A DNA stretch of 64,000 nucleotides from Labia minor. Lineage: Eukaryota > Arthropoda > Insecta > Dermaptera > Spongiphoridae. Below, piece after piece: positions 23,094-34,600 of this stretch. The notes below the pieces were generated by a model. The model had not been told where the DNA came from. It saw only the letters and a program-made list of their open reading frames with translations, and searched no databases. Position numbers and translations under genes: made by a program. The stretch spans positions 18,384,910 through 18,448,909 of the forward strand of contig OY720350.1 in assembly GCA_963082975.1 (NCBI GenBank). The letters run 5' to 3'. The first letter of the stretch is position 1, and every line of letters starts with the position of its first letter.

Positions 23094-23743
23094 AATAAGT
23101 TGACCTGTGGCCAGGTCCGAACCGACCGACGGTTTGAAGTAAATTAATTTCTAGCTACAGAAACAATTTCAAATAATTTTAATATATCTATTAATGTAAT
23201 AAAAAACAGATATGAATACATAAATAATAAATATAAACCTTTTTAATTTTATTTTATTTATAATATATATGTAAGACCAGGCTGTGACGTCATGAATGGC
23301 TGGATGACGTCATATAATTTTAAATCAAGAAAAAACTAATAAATATGATTTTCCCGAGGATAAAACCAATACAAAGTGTATGATTCGTGGTGATATATAA
23401 AAAAATCTCCTCATGTGAAATTAGGTGTGAAAATAACCCTTCCCTTCCTATCGTCGATCGCTAATACTACCACTTCCGGTTTCCGGATTTGCACCAAAAG
23501 TTGATCAATTCATCCCACTGATGCATTAAGTAAATATACCAAATTTCATCAAAATCGGTTGAGCCGTTCAGGCTGTACACATCTATACGGACGGACAGAC
23601 GGACAGACGGACGGACAGACATCATGCTAAAAATACTTTTTTCTGTTTAGAAAATGCATGATTCGTGGAGATATGTAAAAATCTCCACATGTGAAATTTG
23701 GTGTGAAAACAATACCTCCCTTACTATCGTCGGTCGGTAAAAA
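23094..23743 (-). mobile_element. Family B HINE, copy B2 (full length, about 650 bp)
   Basis: Read on the minus strand it begins TTTTTACCGACCGACG and ends with the hairpin GACCTG-GCCA-CAGGTC then AACTTATT. The inverse subterminal repeat CGTCGGTCGGT lies just before that hairpin. The core holds a (GTCY)n tract (ACGG/ACAG on plus, 23588-23620), the microsatellite typical of HINEs. Two perfect CRE octamers TGACGTCA start at 23285 and 23305. A second, mutated copy of the terminal module is present inside. No coding capacity. Confidence 0.8.
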
Positions 23744-23864
23744 GAAGGAAAAACGGAAATATTTTAATTAAGGATATTTAGGAAAATAATAGAGAAGTAA
23801 AGTAGAGTCTAAATTAAATATTAATTTAAAAAAAAGTTATATAAAAGTTATAGATTCCAATAAA

Positions 23865-24293
23865 AATAAGTTGACCTGTGGCCAGGCACAGAAGCGACCG
23901 ACGGTTTGAAATAAATCAATTTCCAGCTACAGATACAATTTCAACTAATGCAATAAAAAACAGATATGGATATAACATAAATATTTTTAATTTTATTTTG
24001 TTTATATTATATAAGGAGGTGCTGACTGTGACGTCATGAAAGGCTGAGTGACGTCATATAATTTTAAATTAAGAAAAAACTAATGAAGAAAATTTTTCCC
24101 GAAAATAAAACCAATACAAAGTGCATGATTCGTGGAGAAATCCGTTGAGCCGTTCACATCTATACGGACGGACAGACGGACGGACAGACATCATGCTAAA
24201 AATACTTTTTGCTGTTAACAAAATGCATGATTCGTGGAGATATGTAAAAATTTGATGTGAAAATAATACCTCCCTTACTATCGTCGGTTGGTA
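23865..24293 (-). mobile_element. Family B HINE, copy B3 (internally deleted)
   Basis: Both ends of family B are present (AATAAGTTGACC left, CGTCGGTTGGT right), but about 200 bp between the second CRE octamer and the GTCY core are lost. The CRE octamers start at 24029 and 24049. It lies about 120 bp from B2 in the same orientation. Confidence 0.75.
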
Positions 24294-24897
24294 ATATAAA
24301 GAATTCAAAATTCAAATATTCCTATAAAATAAATAAATTATAATAACGAGAATGGAAATTATTGGTTGGTTGTAGGATTTGAATAAGTTTATATTCAAGA
24401 ATGTAGGTATATACGTATATATATATTTATATATATATATAAACTCAATTAGAATTACTTTCAAGAATTATTCAAATTAATTAAATTATAAAAAAATAGT
24501 TTTATTAGGTTGATTACTAAATAGGTTAAATAATTTATTGTAAACCTATACCTATATATACAAACATATGTATATACCTATATAAAATTGTATATTTTTA
24601 TTTTAATAGAAATTATAATAATTTAATAGAATTATTAGATTTACATGATTAGTTGTTTAGTTTTTTTTTATTAATTATTATTAAATATACTATAAATGTT
24701 TTATAAAATTTGAATTATTATTTTTAATTTGAGATATTTTTTGAATGAAGTTTTTTTCTTAATTAATTAAATAGTTATCATCTTCTGTTTCAATTAAACT
24801 GAATTGATGAATAGAATATTTACTCTAGCAACAAATAAATGTGAAAATAAATAAATTTAGAAAAATAAAAATATTTCAAAATCTACTTTATACACTA
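24294..24897. other. AT-rich intergenic DNA
   Basis: TA-rich tracts at 24408-24440 and 24556-24580. No gene. Confidence 0.4.
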
Positions 24898-25460
24898 TTT
24901 TTACTATCTCGCCAGATTCGATGTTGAGATTTTGATGTTTTTATACGTTTTGAAGGTTCCTGAATCATTTTCACTAGAGTTGAGAAAAATGTCTCTGTGT
25001 GTGTGTATGTGTGTATGTATGTAACCAAGATTACGCAAAAACGGTTTGAGCTAGAATGATGAAATTTGGTACATGGGCATTATTCAAAATTCATAGCTTT
25101 CTCTCAACTTTTGAGAAAGGTAGCTCAACCGGAAGAGGGTCATTACCTACAACGTTTTGATTTTTTTTCTACTAAAGTGACTGTAAAAATAAAGATATAT
25201 GTATAATAATTTTTCACATGATTAATAATTGTATAAAACTGCTATATATAGAATTTCTAAAAGTACCAGAATTAATTTTTTAACACTGTAAATCTCATTC
25301 GCCAACACGTGACGTGGTGCCATCAATAAAGAACCAAACATGCGCTGGTTTAATAAATATTATTTATTAATTTTAATTTATAATTTAATTTAAATTAATA
25401 TAGGTTATTTAATCCAATTCAAATTTGCGAGATAGTCTAAGGGAGACACTCCAGATTTTT
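24898..25460 (+). mobile_element. Family A HINE, copy A2
   Basis: Starts TTTTTACTATCTCGCC, has a GT-rich tract near 24993-25020, the inverse motif GCGAGATAGT near 25427 and ends with the hairpin and CTCCAGATTTTT. A short 5' deletion removes the GATAGTATTGCGATCACG segment seen in other copies. It belongs to the 3'-AT subgroup with A1 and A7. Confidence 0.75.
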
Positions 25461-26349
25461 TATATCCTTTCTACTTTATGATAAAAAAAATACAAAACAA
25501 TAAATTCAGGTGATATTCGTTTTTGAAAAATGAAAGGGTAATATTTCATGCAAAATAAAAACATAATAATTAATATCGGGCGTTTGGAATAAATGGGGAG
25601 GGGATGGTTCCCGTATGGTGACATATTCATGGTTCGAATTAGAGAGTGACATCAGATATGCACCCATAACCAGTGCCTATAACTCGGTGTAATAATCATA
25701 ATTGTTGTGATGTACTGTCGCGTATACAGCAATTTAATGGTCGAGTATGCACAGAGCATTGAGATTATTATTATTAATGAAATTTATACCTGCCTATTGT
25801 AATAGGTCAGAAGATAACGGTCAAAAAAGCGTTAATGGAATGGTGCATCAGGACCAATAAAAAGCATCAAAATCACCTCAGAATTATCATTACAATACAA
25901 TAGTTGCTTCACCACATCCCTCCCACCCCCGCTCCATTCATAACATTCCGATCTTGGTATGAGGAAGATAGACAACGCAACAACAAATTGTTTGAAATTT
26001 ATACAGAGAGCATTACAATTTAGTATAATGGATATTACTATTATTATTTACTAAAGATAATATATCATGGTATTCGAATAAAATTGAAATAAATATGAAA
26101 AGGATGGCAGGGAGAGGAATTCTCGTTTATTATTTAAAGTACTTGTAAATGATTTTATAACGTTATAATTTATCATAGAGAAAGTAAAAGACATCCATGA
26201 CAATTGTCATTCAAAAAAATAAATAAATAAATAAAATATTTATTCGGAATATTTAAATAATAAAGAAAATATTTGTTAATAAAAAAAAAATAAATAAATA
26301 TAAACATAAAAATTAATAATACCTTGTATATTCATAAAAATTTAGTTTA
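25461..26349. other. Intergenic DNA with a higher-complexity island at about 25570-26010
   Basis: The island is balanced and unrelated to other repeats in the window. The remainder is A/T-rich. No reading frame or RNA gene is recognised. Confidence 0.3.
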
Positions 26350-26984
26350 AATAAGTTGACCTGTAGCCAGGTCCGAAACGACCGACGGTTTGAAATAAAT
26401 TAATTTCCAGCTACAGAAACAATTTCAAATAATTTTAATATATCTATTAATGTAATAAAAAACAGATATGGATAGAACATAAATATTTTTAATTTTATTT
26501 TATTTATAATATATATGTAAGACCAGGACGTCATGAATGGCTGGATGACGTCATTTAATTTTAAATTAAGAAAAAAACTAATAAATATGATTTTTCTCGA
26601 GAATAAAACCACCGCAAAGTGCATGATTCGTGGTGATATGTAAAAAATCTCCTCATGTGAAATTTGGTGTGAAAATAACCCTTCCCTTCCTATTGTCGAT
26701 CGCTAATACTACCACTTCCGGTTTCCTGATTTGCACCAAAAGTTGATCAATTCATCCCACTGATGCATTAAGTAAATATAACAAATTTCATCAAAATCCT
26801 TTTAGCCGTTCAGGCTGTACACATCTATACGGACGGACAGACGGACAGACGGACAGACATCATGCTAAAAATACTTTTTTCTGTTTAGAAAATGCATGAT
26901 TCGTGGAGATATGTAAAAATCTCCACATGTGAAATTTGGTGTGAAAACAATACCTCCCTTACTATTCGTCGGTCGGTAAAAATA
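26350..26984 (-). mobile_element. Family B HINE, copy B4 (near full length)
   Basis: Family B ends on both sides, GTCY core at 26831-26858 and the internal second copy of the terminal module. The upstream CRE octamer is damaged (GGACGTCA) and the downstream one is intact. An extra T splits the subterminal CGTCGG motif region (CTATTCGTCGG). A 74-codon minus frame inside is accidental. Confidence 0.8.
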
Positions 26985-28129
26985 AAATCTATAATGACAA
27001 ATTATAATTTCATATTATTATTATTATTATTATTAAATTATTTACATTTATTAGATATAGAATCATTTGATTATATTTTTTTTGGAAGATTTACTTTAGA
27101 AGATGAACGATCTAGTAGAATTTGTGAAGTAGTAAAATTTGAAATTCACACATACTTGACAATTTAACTTTATTTTACCGTTTAGTTTAAATTTATCATT
27201 TTTCAGCAATAACTCATTTTAATCATTTATAAATATAATTTTTTATTTATTTTGAAAGATTGAGGATAATCACTGACTCAAGAAAAAGATCAAGACTTGT
27301 AATGATTTATTTCCGGGCGGCTAAATTTATGCAAACCACTTATCTAAGAAGATTTAGTAAATATAAAATCGAATTCATGATGATCGATGGATAAATCGTT
27401 TTTATTATTTTTTATTAAATAGTTTATTTCTTATTTCAATTTGATAGAAATTTTTTTTTAATATTTTTGATCAAAGAAATGTGTGAATATTTTAAATAAT
27501 TATAAATTTACTGAAAATGAACGTTTCTGACGAAATAACCATAATGCGCATAAAGTAAAAAATATTAATCACACAGAATGATTTAATTAAAAATTATTTT
27601 TATAATTAATGTTTATATTTTTTTAAATTCAAATTTTCATTTAATTAATTATAAATCTATTTATTAAAATAAATCGAAATATATATTTTAATATTTATTT
27701 TATTTTATTAAAAATACAAAAATAATAAAAATTGTTTGAATTTGAATTGTTAGGTCTTGCTGACCGAAATTACTAAATTATTTTAAAAAAGAGTAGAATC
27801 AAATGTTCTTTCTTGAAAATTATATTTACCAATTTTATTAAATCTGGAAGAGAAGAATTAATGTCTCAACATTTTATAATAAATATTTGTTCTTTAATTA
27901 ATTAATTATGTAAGTATAGGAGATATTATAATATTAAATATAAATTATTTGTGTATTTAAAATAATTTCTGGGATTATAATTCAAAATCGAACCAATTGA
28001 ATAAAGAATTAACAAAAAAAAAAAAAAAAAAATTAAAATAATAAATAAACAAAGCGGTTAATAATCTTATGTAGATTTTTTTTACTACGATCATAATTAT
28101 TAATGATCTCAGTTTAATCGCTTAATTAA
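26985..28129. other. AT-rich intergenic DNA
   Basis: An ATT microsatellite at 27017-27034 and poly-A at 28014-28031. A short frame at 26892-27167 begins inside copy B4 and continues into unique DNA; no domain is seen. Confidence 0.4.
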
Positions 28130-28500
28130 TTTTGCAATTATCATCTGTTGCCCGTTTTCGGTCAGGTTTTTTTTTTCTTGTTTTTATTAATCCATCAAGT
28201 GATTAGATTTACTGCTCCCGGGAAAGTAAAACGGTAGAGTGACTTGGTTGGCGGTCTATTTACCTTCCTGTAATCAACCCACTCCATATTAAATAAGAAG
28301 CATTTTCATCAATCGACATAAAACGCCGCCAAATGATGATTGGAGTCAATCTATGACTCATCAAGAGGTAGTAGAAAATATCTTAGTGTATATGTACGTG
28401 TGTGAGTGTGTTTGTGTGTGTGTGTGGAACAAAAAGTGAGGGAGAAGAAAAGAGAGATTAACTAAAGCATCAGGAGAGACAGACAGACGGCCACACCTTG
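28130..28500. other. Higher-complexity non-coding island
   Basis: A balanced block ending in GT and AGAC repeats (28392-28430, 28470-28490). It contains words such as GATGATTGGAGTCAATC. Candidate conserved non-coding or regulatory DNA. Confidence 0.3.
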
Positions 28501-28925
28501 CAAATAAAAATAATCTTAATGAATGGACCGCGTTTTATTTTATGTTTTATATTCTTCCAATGACGATTTTGCATGCTGTAAAAACTGATATATGTAAATT
28601 TAATATACTTTGAAAAATACTGTATTACATTGTATAAATTGGCTGTTTAATAATCAAGCGAGGTGAGTTTGATTCGTTGCTGAGGGCATGAATAAATTTT
28701 CTAGAAAATTGCTGAGCATCATTCTCTACTTGGCGGTTGTACACTTCACTTACGCGAATTAAAATACAATTTATTAGTAGCGAATCAACATATTCAAATT
28801 CGGGATAATTAATCAATCAATTTAAAAAAAAAAATTAAATTAAAATATAACAATTAAACAAAAATTTTCAAATCCTATTAAAAAAATAACTAATAAGAGA
28901 TGTTATATTTTAAAATATAAATTAA
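28501..28925. other. AT-rich intergenic DNA
   Basis: A/T-rich; a 63-codon minus-strand frame (28625-28816) is not recognised. Confidence 0.35.
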
Positions 28926-29472
28926 AATAAGTTAACCTGTGGCCAGGCCCAGAACCGACCAACGGTTTGAAATAAATTAATTTCCAGCTACAGAAACAAT
29001 TTTACATAATTTAAATAAATCTATTAATGCAATAAAAATAGATATGGATATAACATAAATATTTTTAATTTTATTTTATTTATAATATATAAGGATGCGC
29101 TGGCTGTAACGTCATGAAGGGCTTTTAAGAAAAAAGATTCGTGAATATTTAAAAAATTTCCTCATGTGAAATTTGGAGAGAAAATAACCCTTCCCTTTCT
29201 ATCGTCGATCGGTAATACTACCACTTCCAGTTTCCGGATACACACCAAAAGTTGATCAATTCATCATAGTGATGCATTATGTAAATATACCAAAATTTAT
29301 CAAAATCCGTTGAGCTGTACACATCTATACGGACGGACGGATGGATGGACAGACGGACAGACATCATGCTAAAAATACTTTTTCCTGTTAAGAAAATGCA
29401 TGATTCGTGGAGATATGTAAAAATCTCCACATGTGAAATTTGGTGTGAAAACAAAACCTCCCTTACTATCGT
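28926..29472 (-). mobile_element. Family B HINE, copy B5 (truncated end)
   Basis: The AATAAGTT-ACCTGTGGCC side is intact, but the opposite terminus stops after CTATCGT and lacks the GGTCGGTAAAAA end, so the HINE 5' end is lost. The CRE pair has decayed and about 60 bp of the middle are missing. The GTCY core lies at 29330-29365. Confidence 0.7.
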
Positions 29473-29590
29473 TAAATTTTAATTTTGTGGCTAGTTGACA
29501 AAAAAAAAAAACAAAAAAAAAACATCACAATTGAAATGACTTTTACACTTTTAATATTGATTTACTAATATTCCAACTCTTCTCTTTATA

Positions 29591-30522
29591 TTAGGTTGGG
29601 GAAAAAGAAATCCATTATTTTTTCGGTAGATGGCTGTAGTGATTGATATCTCGTAAATTATCTTTCAAACAATTTCAAATTTATGCTCGTTGTCAAGGTA
29701 ACAGTTCGCACTAAAAGAATTCGTTTGCAGTTTTTTGTTTTGTCCATTCAGTTCAGAGTTACACGGCGTTAAAGATGGAAGTCAACAAAGAGAAAATTCG
29801 GTACATTTTACAGTTTTTCTTTGATAAGGGCGAAAATGCAAGTCAGGCGGCTGAAAATGTGAATAGTGTTTATGGTCCCGATACCGTAACAGCTAATTAC
29901 GCGCAATTTTGGTTTCGTCGATTCCGTTCGGGTATTTTTAACGTTAAGGATGCCCCTCGCACAGGCAGGCCCGTCGTCGAAAATGTCGACAAAGTCACTG
30001 AAATCATCGAAGTGGACCGGCATGTTAGTAGTCGTAGCATCGCCCAGGGGTTAAAGATCGACCACAAAACAGTTTTAAACCATTTGTACAAAGCTGGGTT
30101 TAAAAAAAAGCTTGATGTTTGGGTGCCACTCCAATTAACACCAAAAAACATGATGGATCGAATTTCCATCTGCGAAGCCTTGGCCAAACGTAATGAAATC
30201 AACCCATTTCTTAAATGGATGGTGACTGGGGATGAGAAATGGGTCACATACGACAACATTATGCGAAAGCGATCGTGGTCAAAGCGTGTTTTAGTGATAA
30301 GAAATTGGCATCAAGGGAAGAGTGTGAAAATCAATTGCTGGAGTTTTTCGCTAATAAGGACCAAGACCTTTATGAGAGAGGCATAATGAAGCTACCATTA
30401 AAATGGCAACAAATTATAGAACAAAATGGTGCATATTTGACCTAAATCGGACAATGCAAAACATGTTAAATAAAGTCTTGAAGTTCACGTAAAAATAATG
30501 GATTTCTTTTTCCCCAACCTAT
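29591..30522 (+). mobile_element. mariner (irritans-like) element with internal deletion, about 932 bp
   Basis: About 30-bp terminal inverted repeats (AGGTTGGGGAAAAAGAAATC and its inverse at the right) enclose a mariner transposase remnant. A TA target duplication fits on both sides. Intact mariners are about 1.3 kb, so roughly a quarter is gone from the catalytic region. Both termini look nearly identical, so the copy may still be recognised by a transposase supplied from elsewhere. Confidence 0.9.
29775..30445 (+). pseudogene. mariner transposase, internally deleted and frameshifted
   Basis: From the ATG at 29775, just inside the left terminal repeat and a 5' UTR, an open frame of about 173 mariner-like residues carries the N-terminal helix-turn-helix region, then the linker motif WVPLQLTPKN (family WVPHELT) near residue 115, then TGDEKW near residue 150, whose Asp is the first residue of the DD34D catalytic triad. 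Near 30285 the frame jumps: the next recognisable family sequence, FSDKKLASREECENQLLEFF, is one frame over and runs to the stop at 30445. The segment with the second and third catalytic Asp is missing. A full mariner transposase has about 345 residues. The frame-1 reading continues to 30386 only as out-of-frame sequence. The protein cannot cut DNA, although its DNA-binding part is intact. Confidence 0.92.
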
Positions 30523-31239
30523 TATTATGTAAAATTTAAATTAAAATGTAATTTTAGATATCTTTGTATTTGGATCATTGATCAAATTTTAATATTTTGT
30601 AACATAACACATGTAGTATCATGACGTATTATTTTTTTTAATAAGGAAAAAAAATTTGAAATAAATGAGAGCTTCAATATAGAGCGAATTTTACATTTTA
30701 AAGATGGAGAATCAAATGTAGTGTTTACTTCGTTTTTTCCAATATTTTCCTCAAATTGGAGCAAAATTGTCAAAACGCAATTAGTGACCTTGGAACAAAT
30801 ATCATATTGGTTATTATGACGTGTGAAAAATTTTAACTTAATATGATTCATGTTTAATATGTGAATATCAATTTTATTAAAAATTACCAGCTTAATTAAT
30901 TTATACATTACAAACAATTAATTCAAGTTTTAATGGGCATTCATGAGTTTTTCTTTTTTTTGGAATTTATAAATGTAATTATTAAATAATATATCAGAAA
31001 AGGGTTCTTTTTAATAATTTCCTAAATCTATTGTTTTTATTCTACAATATACAAAGATTGGGTTTAAACTATAAAAAAGCCAATTTTATGAATAAATTGT
31101 CAGTAATTTATTTATCATTAAAAAGGTAAAAAAAGGCCTTCTTTAATAATAGATGATTAGATTCAAAATTATTTATTTATTTATTTTGAGTTTTATTTTT
31201 TCAATTTATGATTCACCAATTTTGAATAATTTTTTTTTC
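30523..31239. other. AT-rich intergenic DNA
   Basis: A/T-rich. The 111-codon minus-strand frame (30582-30917) has no recognisable domain and is rich in Ile, Lys and Asn as expected of random A/T DNA. Confidence 0.4.
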
Positions 31240-31600
31240 TACTTTTTTTTAGTCCCTGCTTGCACCCCTTCTCGATATATATATATATTTCCACAGAGCA
31301 TCTCATTTAGGGTGCTAGCAGACTCATAAAGACTTCATAAATTTTAAATTAATGACATTATCTATTATAATAAACTGGTGGTGATGATTGCTTGGCTTTT
31401 GAATAATAATAAATGTAAGGAAAAAAAAAATGCCCAATGAAACCTGGGAAAAGGTCAGTTGGTGGTCGAAAGTAGTCGGTCAAAAAGGGCTTGGGGCTGA
31501 ATGAAGAGAATCCGATCAACAAGAAAGAAAAAAAAATGTTATTTATATTTTATTCAGAGCCTGGAGGGTTGAAATAAGAACATTTCCAATCAATCTCTAT
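31240..31600. other. Higher-complexity non-coding island
   Basis: Balanced sequence interrupted by a TA tract (31276-31289) and poly-A runs. Nothing is recognised. Confidence 0.25.
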
Positions 31601-31897
31601 AAATATAAATATTATATATCAGAAGATCCCTTTTATCTTATTGATATTCCATCATTTAAGTCTATCACTTATCAAACATTTCAAGATTTTCAAGATTTTT
31701 TTTTTTTTTTGTAAAAATAAAATGTTTAAATATTCTCTTTTTTCTTCAAATAATCAAAAGTTTACTAGTAGTAGCCCAAAAGAAAGATGAGTTTAAACGT
31801 AATCTTAGTTGCTCTAAATATTTTATTTCTATCTTATCTTATTATGCTAGCTAAAATTGTATATATGTATTTATCTATATATCATGGTTCTCAAAAA

Positions 31898-32450
31898 CCG
31901 CTCTAACGATTTTTTTCAAATTCACACTAGATATAGTATTTATAAAGAAAAATTAAGTTTTATTGATGATATCTCTTGAAACATACAGCTTCATTATTAA
32001 TTTCTTAATTGAAAATTATATATTATATGGAAAACGTCAAAATTTTTAATACTGCCTGCTAAGACAGTAAAAAAATGACAATTTTTTATCTAAATACATA
32101 TAGTCCAGCGGTTGGACTGATGTTTTAACGAGTGGATTTCGTCGGTTCGAAACTCGCCGGGTGAATCGTTATTTAAAAATGAAAATAATGATTTTGTTAT
32201 TTTTTTTTCTTTTTATCTATTGTTTACTTTTTAATAAATTACTATTCTATATTTATTTATTCATTGTTCTTTTATTAATAAAGTTTTAGATAGTTTTATA
32301 AGTTTTAATATTTTTTCAATAAAATATTATTCAATATATTTATTAATATTATTTTATTTATTATTATTGAGTACCCGAAGTTCCATTCATTTTAATCAGA
32401 TTGATGCAATGATGCAACAGTTAATAATTGTAATATTGTAATAAATTTCT
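31898..32450 (+). repeat. Unclassified repeat family P, copy P1
   Basis: Shares blocks in the same order with 33888-34600: an AACCGCT-GATTTTTT opening with CA-AGATA-TATTTATAAAG, a TTTAGATAGTTTTATAA tract, and a TTATTATTGAG-ACC...GATTGATGCAATGATG block near the end. Divergence is high and exact termini are unknown. It contains a tRNA-like segment (32103-32162). Confidence 0.45.
32103..32162 (+). other. tRNA-like sequence (SINE head or tRNA relic)
   Basis: GTCC-AGCGGTT-GGAC forms a D-arm-like stem and GGTTCGAAAC matches the T-loop/B-box consensus with 4 of 5 T-stem pairs. The anticodon and acceptor stems do not pair, so this is not a functional tRNA gene. It is probably a SINE head or a decayed tRNA copy. 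Confidence 0.35.
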
Positions 32451-32703
32451 ATCTTGAAAATTGTTACATATTATTCAGGATATTTTAAAAACTATTTCTT
32501 TCTTTAATTAATATTCATTTTTTCTATAAGTCAGATATATTTCCAAATATTAAATAATTTTTGAAGTGAAAACTTCTTTAGCGGCGTTGAGCACTTTTGC
32601 GGGATGGGGAAAAAGTATAGAACTCGCGTGATCGTGACCAACACCATGAAACCATCTGCTTTCAAATTTCTTATAACAGAGCGCGAAATTTGAATTGTCA
32701 TTA

Positions 32704-32854
32704 GAACTGTTTTATAAATTATCTCTAACATATAAATATATATTTATTATGTAAAGTTCATTTCATATATACATATATAATCAAAATTATACGAAATGAA
32801 CTTCACATAATAAATATATATTTTATGTTAGAGATAAGAATTATAAAACAGTTC
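32704..32854. repeat. Inverted repeat with arms of about 61 bp
   Basis: Arms 32704-32764 and 32793-32854 are near-perfect reverse complements starting GAACTGTTTTATAA and meeting at GTTCATTTC/GAAATGAAC. The spacer is 28 bp. Outside it, a second inverted pair AGAAGTGAAAACTTCT lies at about 32562-32577 and 33041-33056, suggesting a larger symmetrical element. Confidence 0.65.
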
Positions 32855-33189
32855 GTATTGCAATATTTTAAACAAAGTTGTGTATTTATATATATATAAA
32901 TATAAGTTACAAATTTGTTTAAAATATATGTTTAAAATAATATATAAGTTATATATATATACATGCATATGAAATTCATCTTTCTCGTGAAATAGCGCGA
33001 ATTTCGTCTGTTTTAAAATTTCTTACGCAGAAGTTTTCACTTCTGTCGGCCAGTCCCACGACTGCCAATTTTGCTTTTTTAATTCCGAAAAGCTGCAAAG
33101 CACGTTTTTTTGTCTTTAGTTTGTTTTATAACCACTTGGGGCGCTAAACAGTTTTTCAAAAAAACACTATAGAAAAAAAATATATGTAC
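32855..33189. other. Intergenic DNA
   Basis: TA-rich start, then a balanced patch (32990-33150) that includes CAGAAGTTTTCACTTCTG. No gene is recognised. Confidence 0.35.
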
Positions 33190-33430
33190 CTATATATTAT
33201 ATATTTATGTATTATTGAGGAGCACAAGTTCATTAATTTTAATCAGATTGATGCAAATGTGTAACATTTAATAATTGTAATAAATAATTAAAGAATTGTG
33301 TATCAATATTTTTTAAAGGGTAGAGCGAGAGCTCGGTGTCCCAGGTATTAATATTACCAGCCAAATCCAATAATAATGAATCATTTTTTTTAACTTAAGT
33401 ACCGAGCCGAGGCTCGGGGTCCCGGTACTT
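33190..33430 (+). repeat. Repeat family P, partial copy P2 with CCGAGC/GCTCGG motifs
   Basis: The TTATTGAGGAGCACAAG...GATTGATGCAAATGTGTAACATT block is shared with P1 and P3. It is followed by GAGAGCTCGGTGTCCC and GTACCGAGCCGAGGCTCGG, a GC-rich partial palindrome in an AT-rich setting. Similar GCTCGG words recur at 49190-49275. Confidence 0.4.
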
Positions 33431-33887
33431 TAAAATTAAAGGGGATGTAAGATTACATTTCAATTCTTTGTGAATTATTGAAAGCGTATTTCTAATATGG
33501 TCAGTGGAGATAATATTTGTCTTTCTATATTCTTACTTGATTTTTCTTTTAATTAATCAATCTCTCTTCATTTTAAATATTAAATACAATCTTGGAATTT
33601 AATTTTAATATATATACTGTCTGAATTTCAGTTAGTATTTCATGTACTTACAGGTTAAAAAAATAGTAAAGTGTGTGTGTGTGTGTGTGGAATATAAATT
33701 AGATGATTTAATAAATGTTTAAAAAACTTGGATTTGTTTAATGATTTATAATGATTTTATATTTTTTTTCCTACAGAATTAGGATAAATGTATAATCAAT
33801 TCTTATAAAATTCCATCATTTTATTAAATTAATTTCTTCAATAATTATATATATATTTGTATATTTTTGAATTAATTTATTAATTAA
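33431..33887. other. AT-rich intergenic DNA
   Basis: A GT microsatellite at about 33671-33688. No gene. Confidence 0.4.
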
Positions 33888-34600
33888 CCGCTAAAAGGAT
33901 TTTTTGAAATACACATCATAGATAATATTTATAAAGACAAATCGATCCGTATTGGTTTCAGCCTGGAAAAATTATTTTCATTAGTTTTTTCTTAATTTAA
34001 ATTTAAATAAGTCATCCATATTTGCCTCTTACCATTCTTTTTTAATTGAAAATGTATTAATTTTTTTTATATTTAAAATATTTTAAAATTTTTTATTTAA
34101 TTTCGAAATAACATTAAAAATATTTATTTTAATAATATTTTGGAATCAAATTACGAAATATATTTATTAATCTTACACCAACAAAAAATCTAAAAGTTAT
34201 CTTATGTCTCTTACAAACATTATAAGTTAAATTATGATATTTTAAAAACAATTTTTAATCTGTTTTGTCTTTTAATTTTTTTGTTAATTTTTATAAATTT
34301 TTATTAGTTAATTTTGTTTTTTTTTATCTATTTTCGCCTTTATTTTTTATTAAATTATTAATTTATATTAATTCATTCATTGTTCTTTTATTAATTAATT
34401 TTTAGATAGTTTTATAATTTTTAATATTTTTTCATTAATATATTATTTAAATTTTAATTAATATTATTTATTATTATTGAGGACCCCAATTAGATTGATG
34501 CAATGATGTAACATTTAATAATTATAATAAATAATTAAACAATTGTATATCAATATTTTTAAAGGGATAGCTCGATGTTCCAGATTCTATAGTTTTAAAA
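33888..34600 (+). repeat. Repeat family P, copy P3
   Basis: Begins AACCGCTAAAAGGATTTTTT and ends near AAAGGGATAGCTCGATGTTCC, matching the order of blocks in P1 and P2. A block at 33955-34020 (TATTGGTTTCAGCCTGG... TTAGTTTTTTCTTAATTTAA) is shared with the CRE-flanking part of family B, so family P may be a distant Helentron-like relative. Confidence 0.45.

Noticed and set aside
32103-32162. Functional tRNA gene
   Set aside because: Only D-arm and T-loop features are present; anticodon and acceptor stems do not pair.
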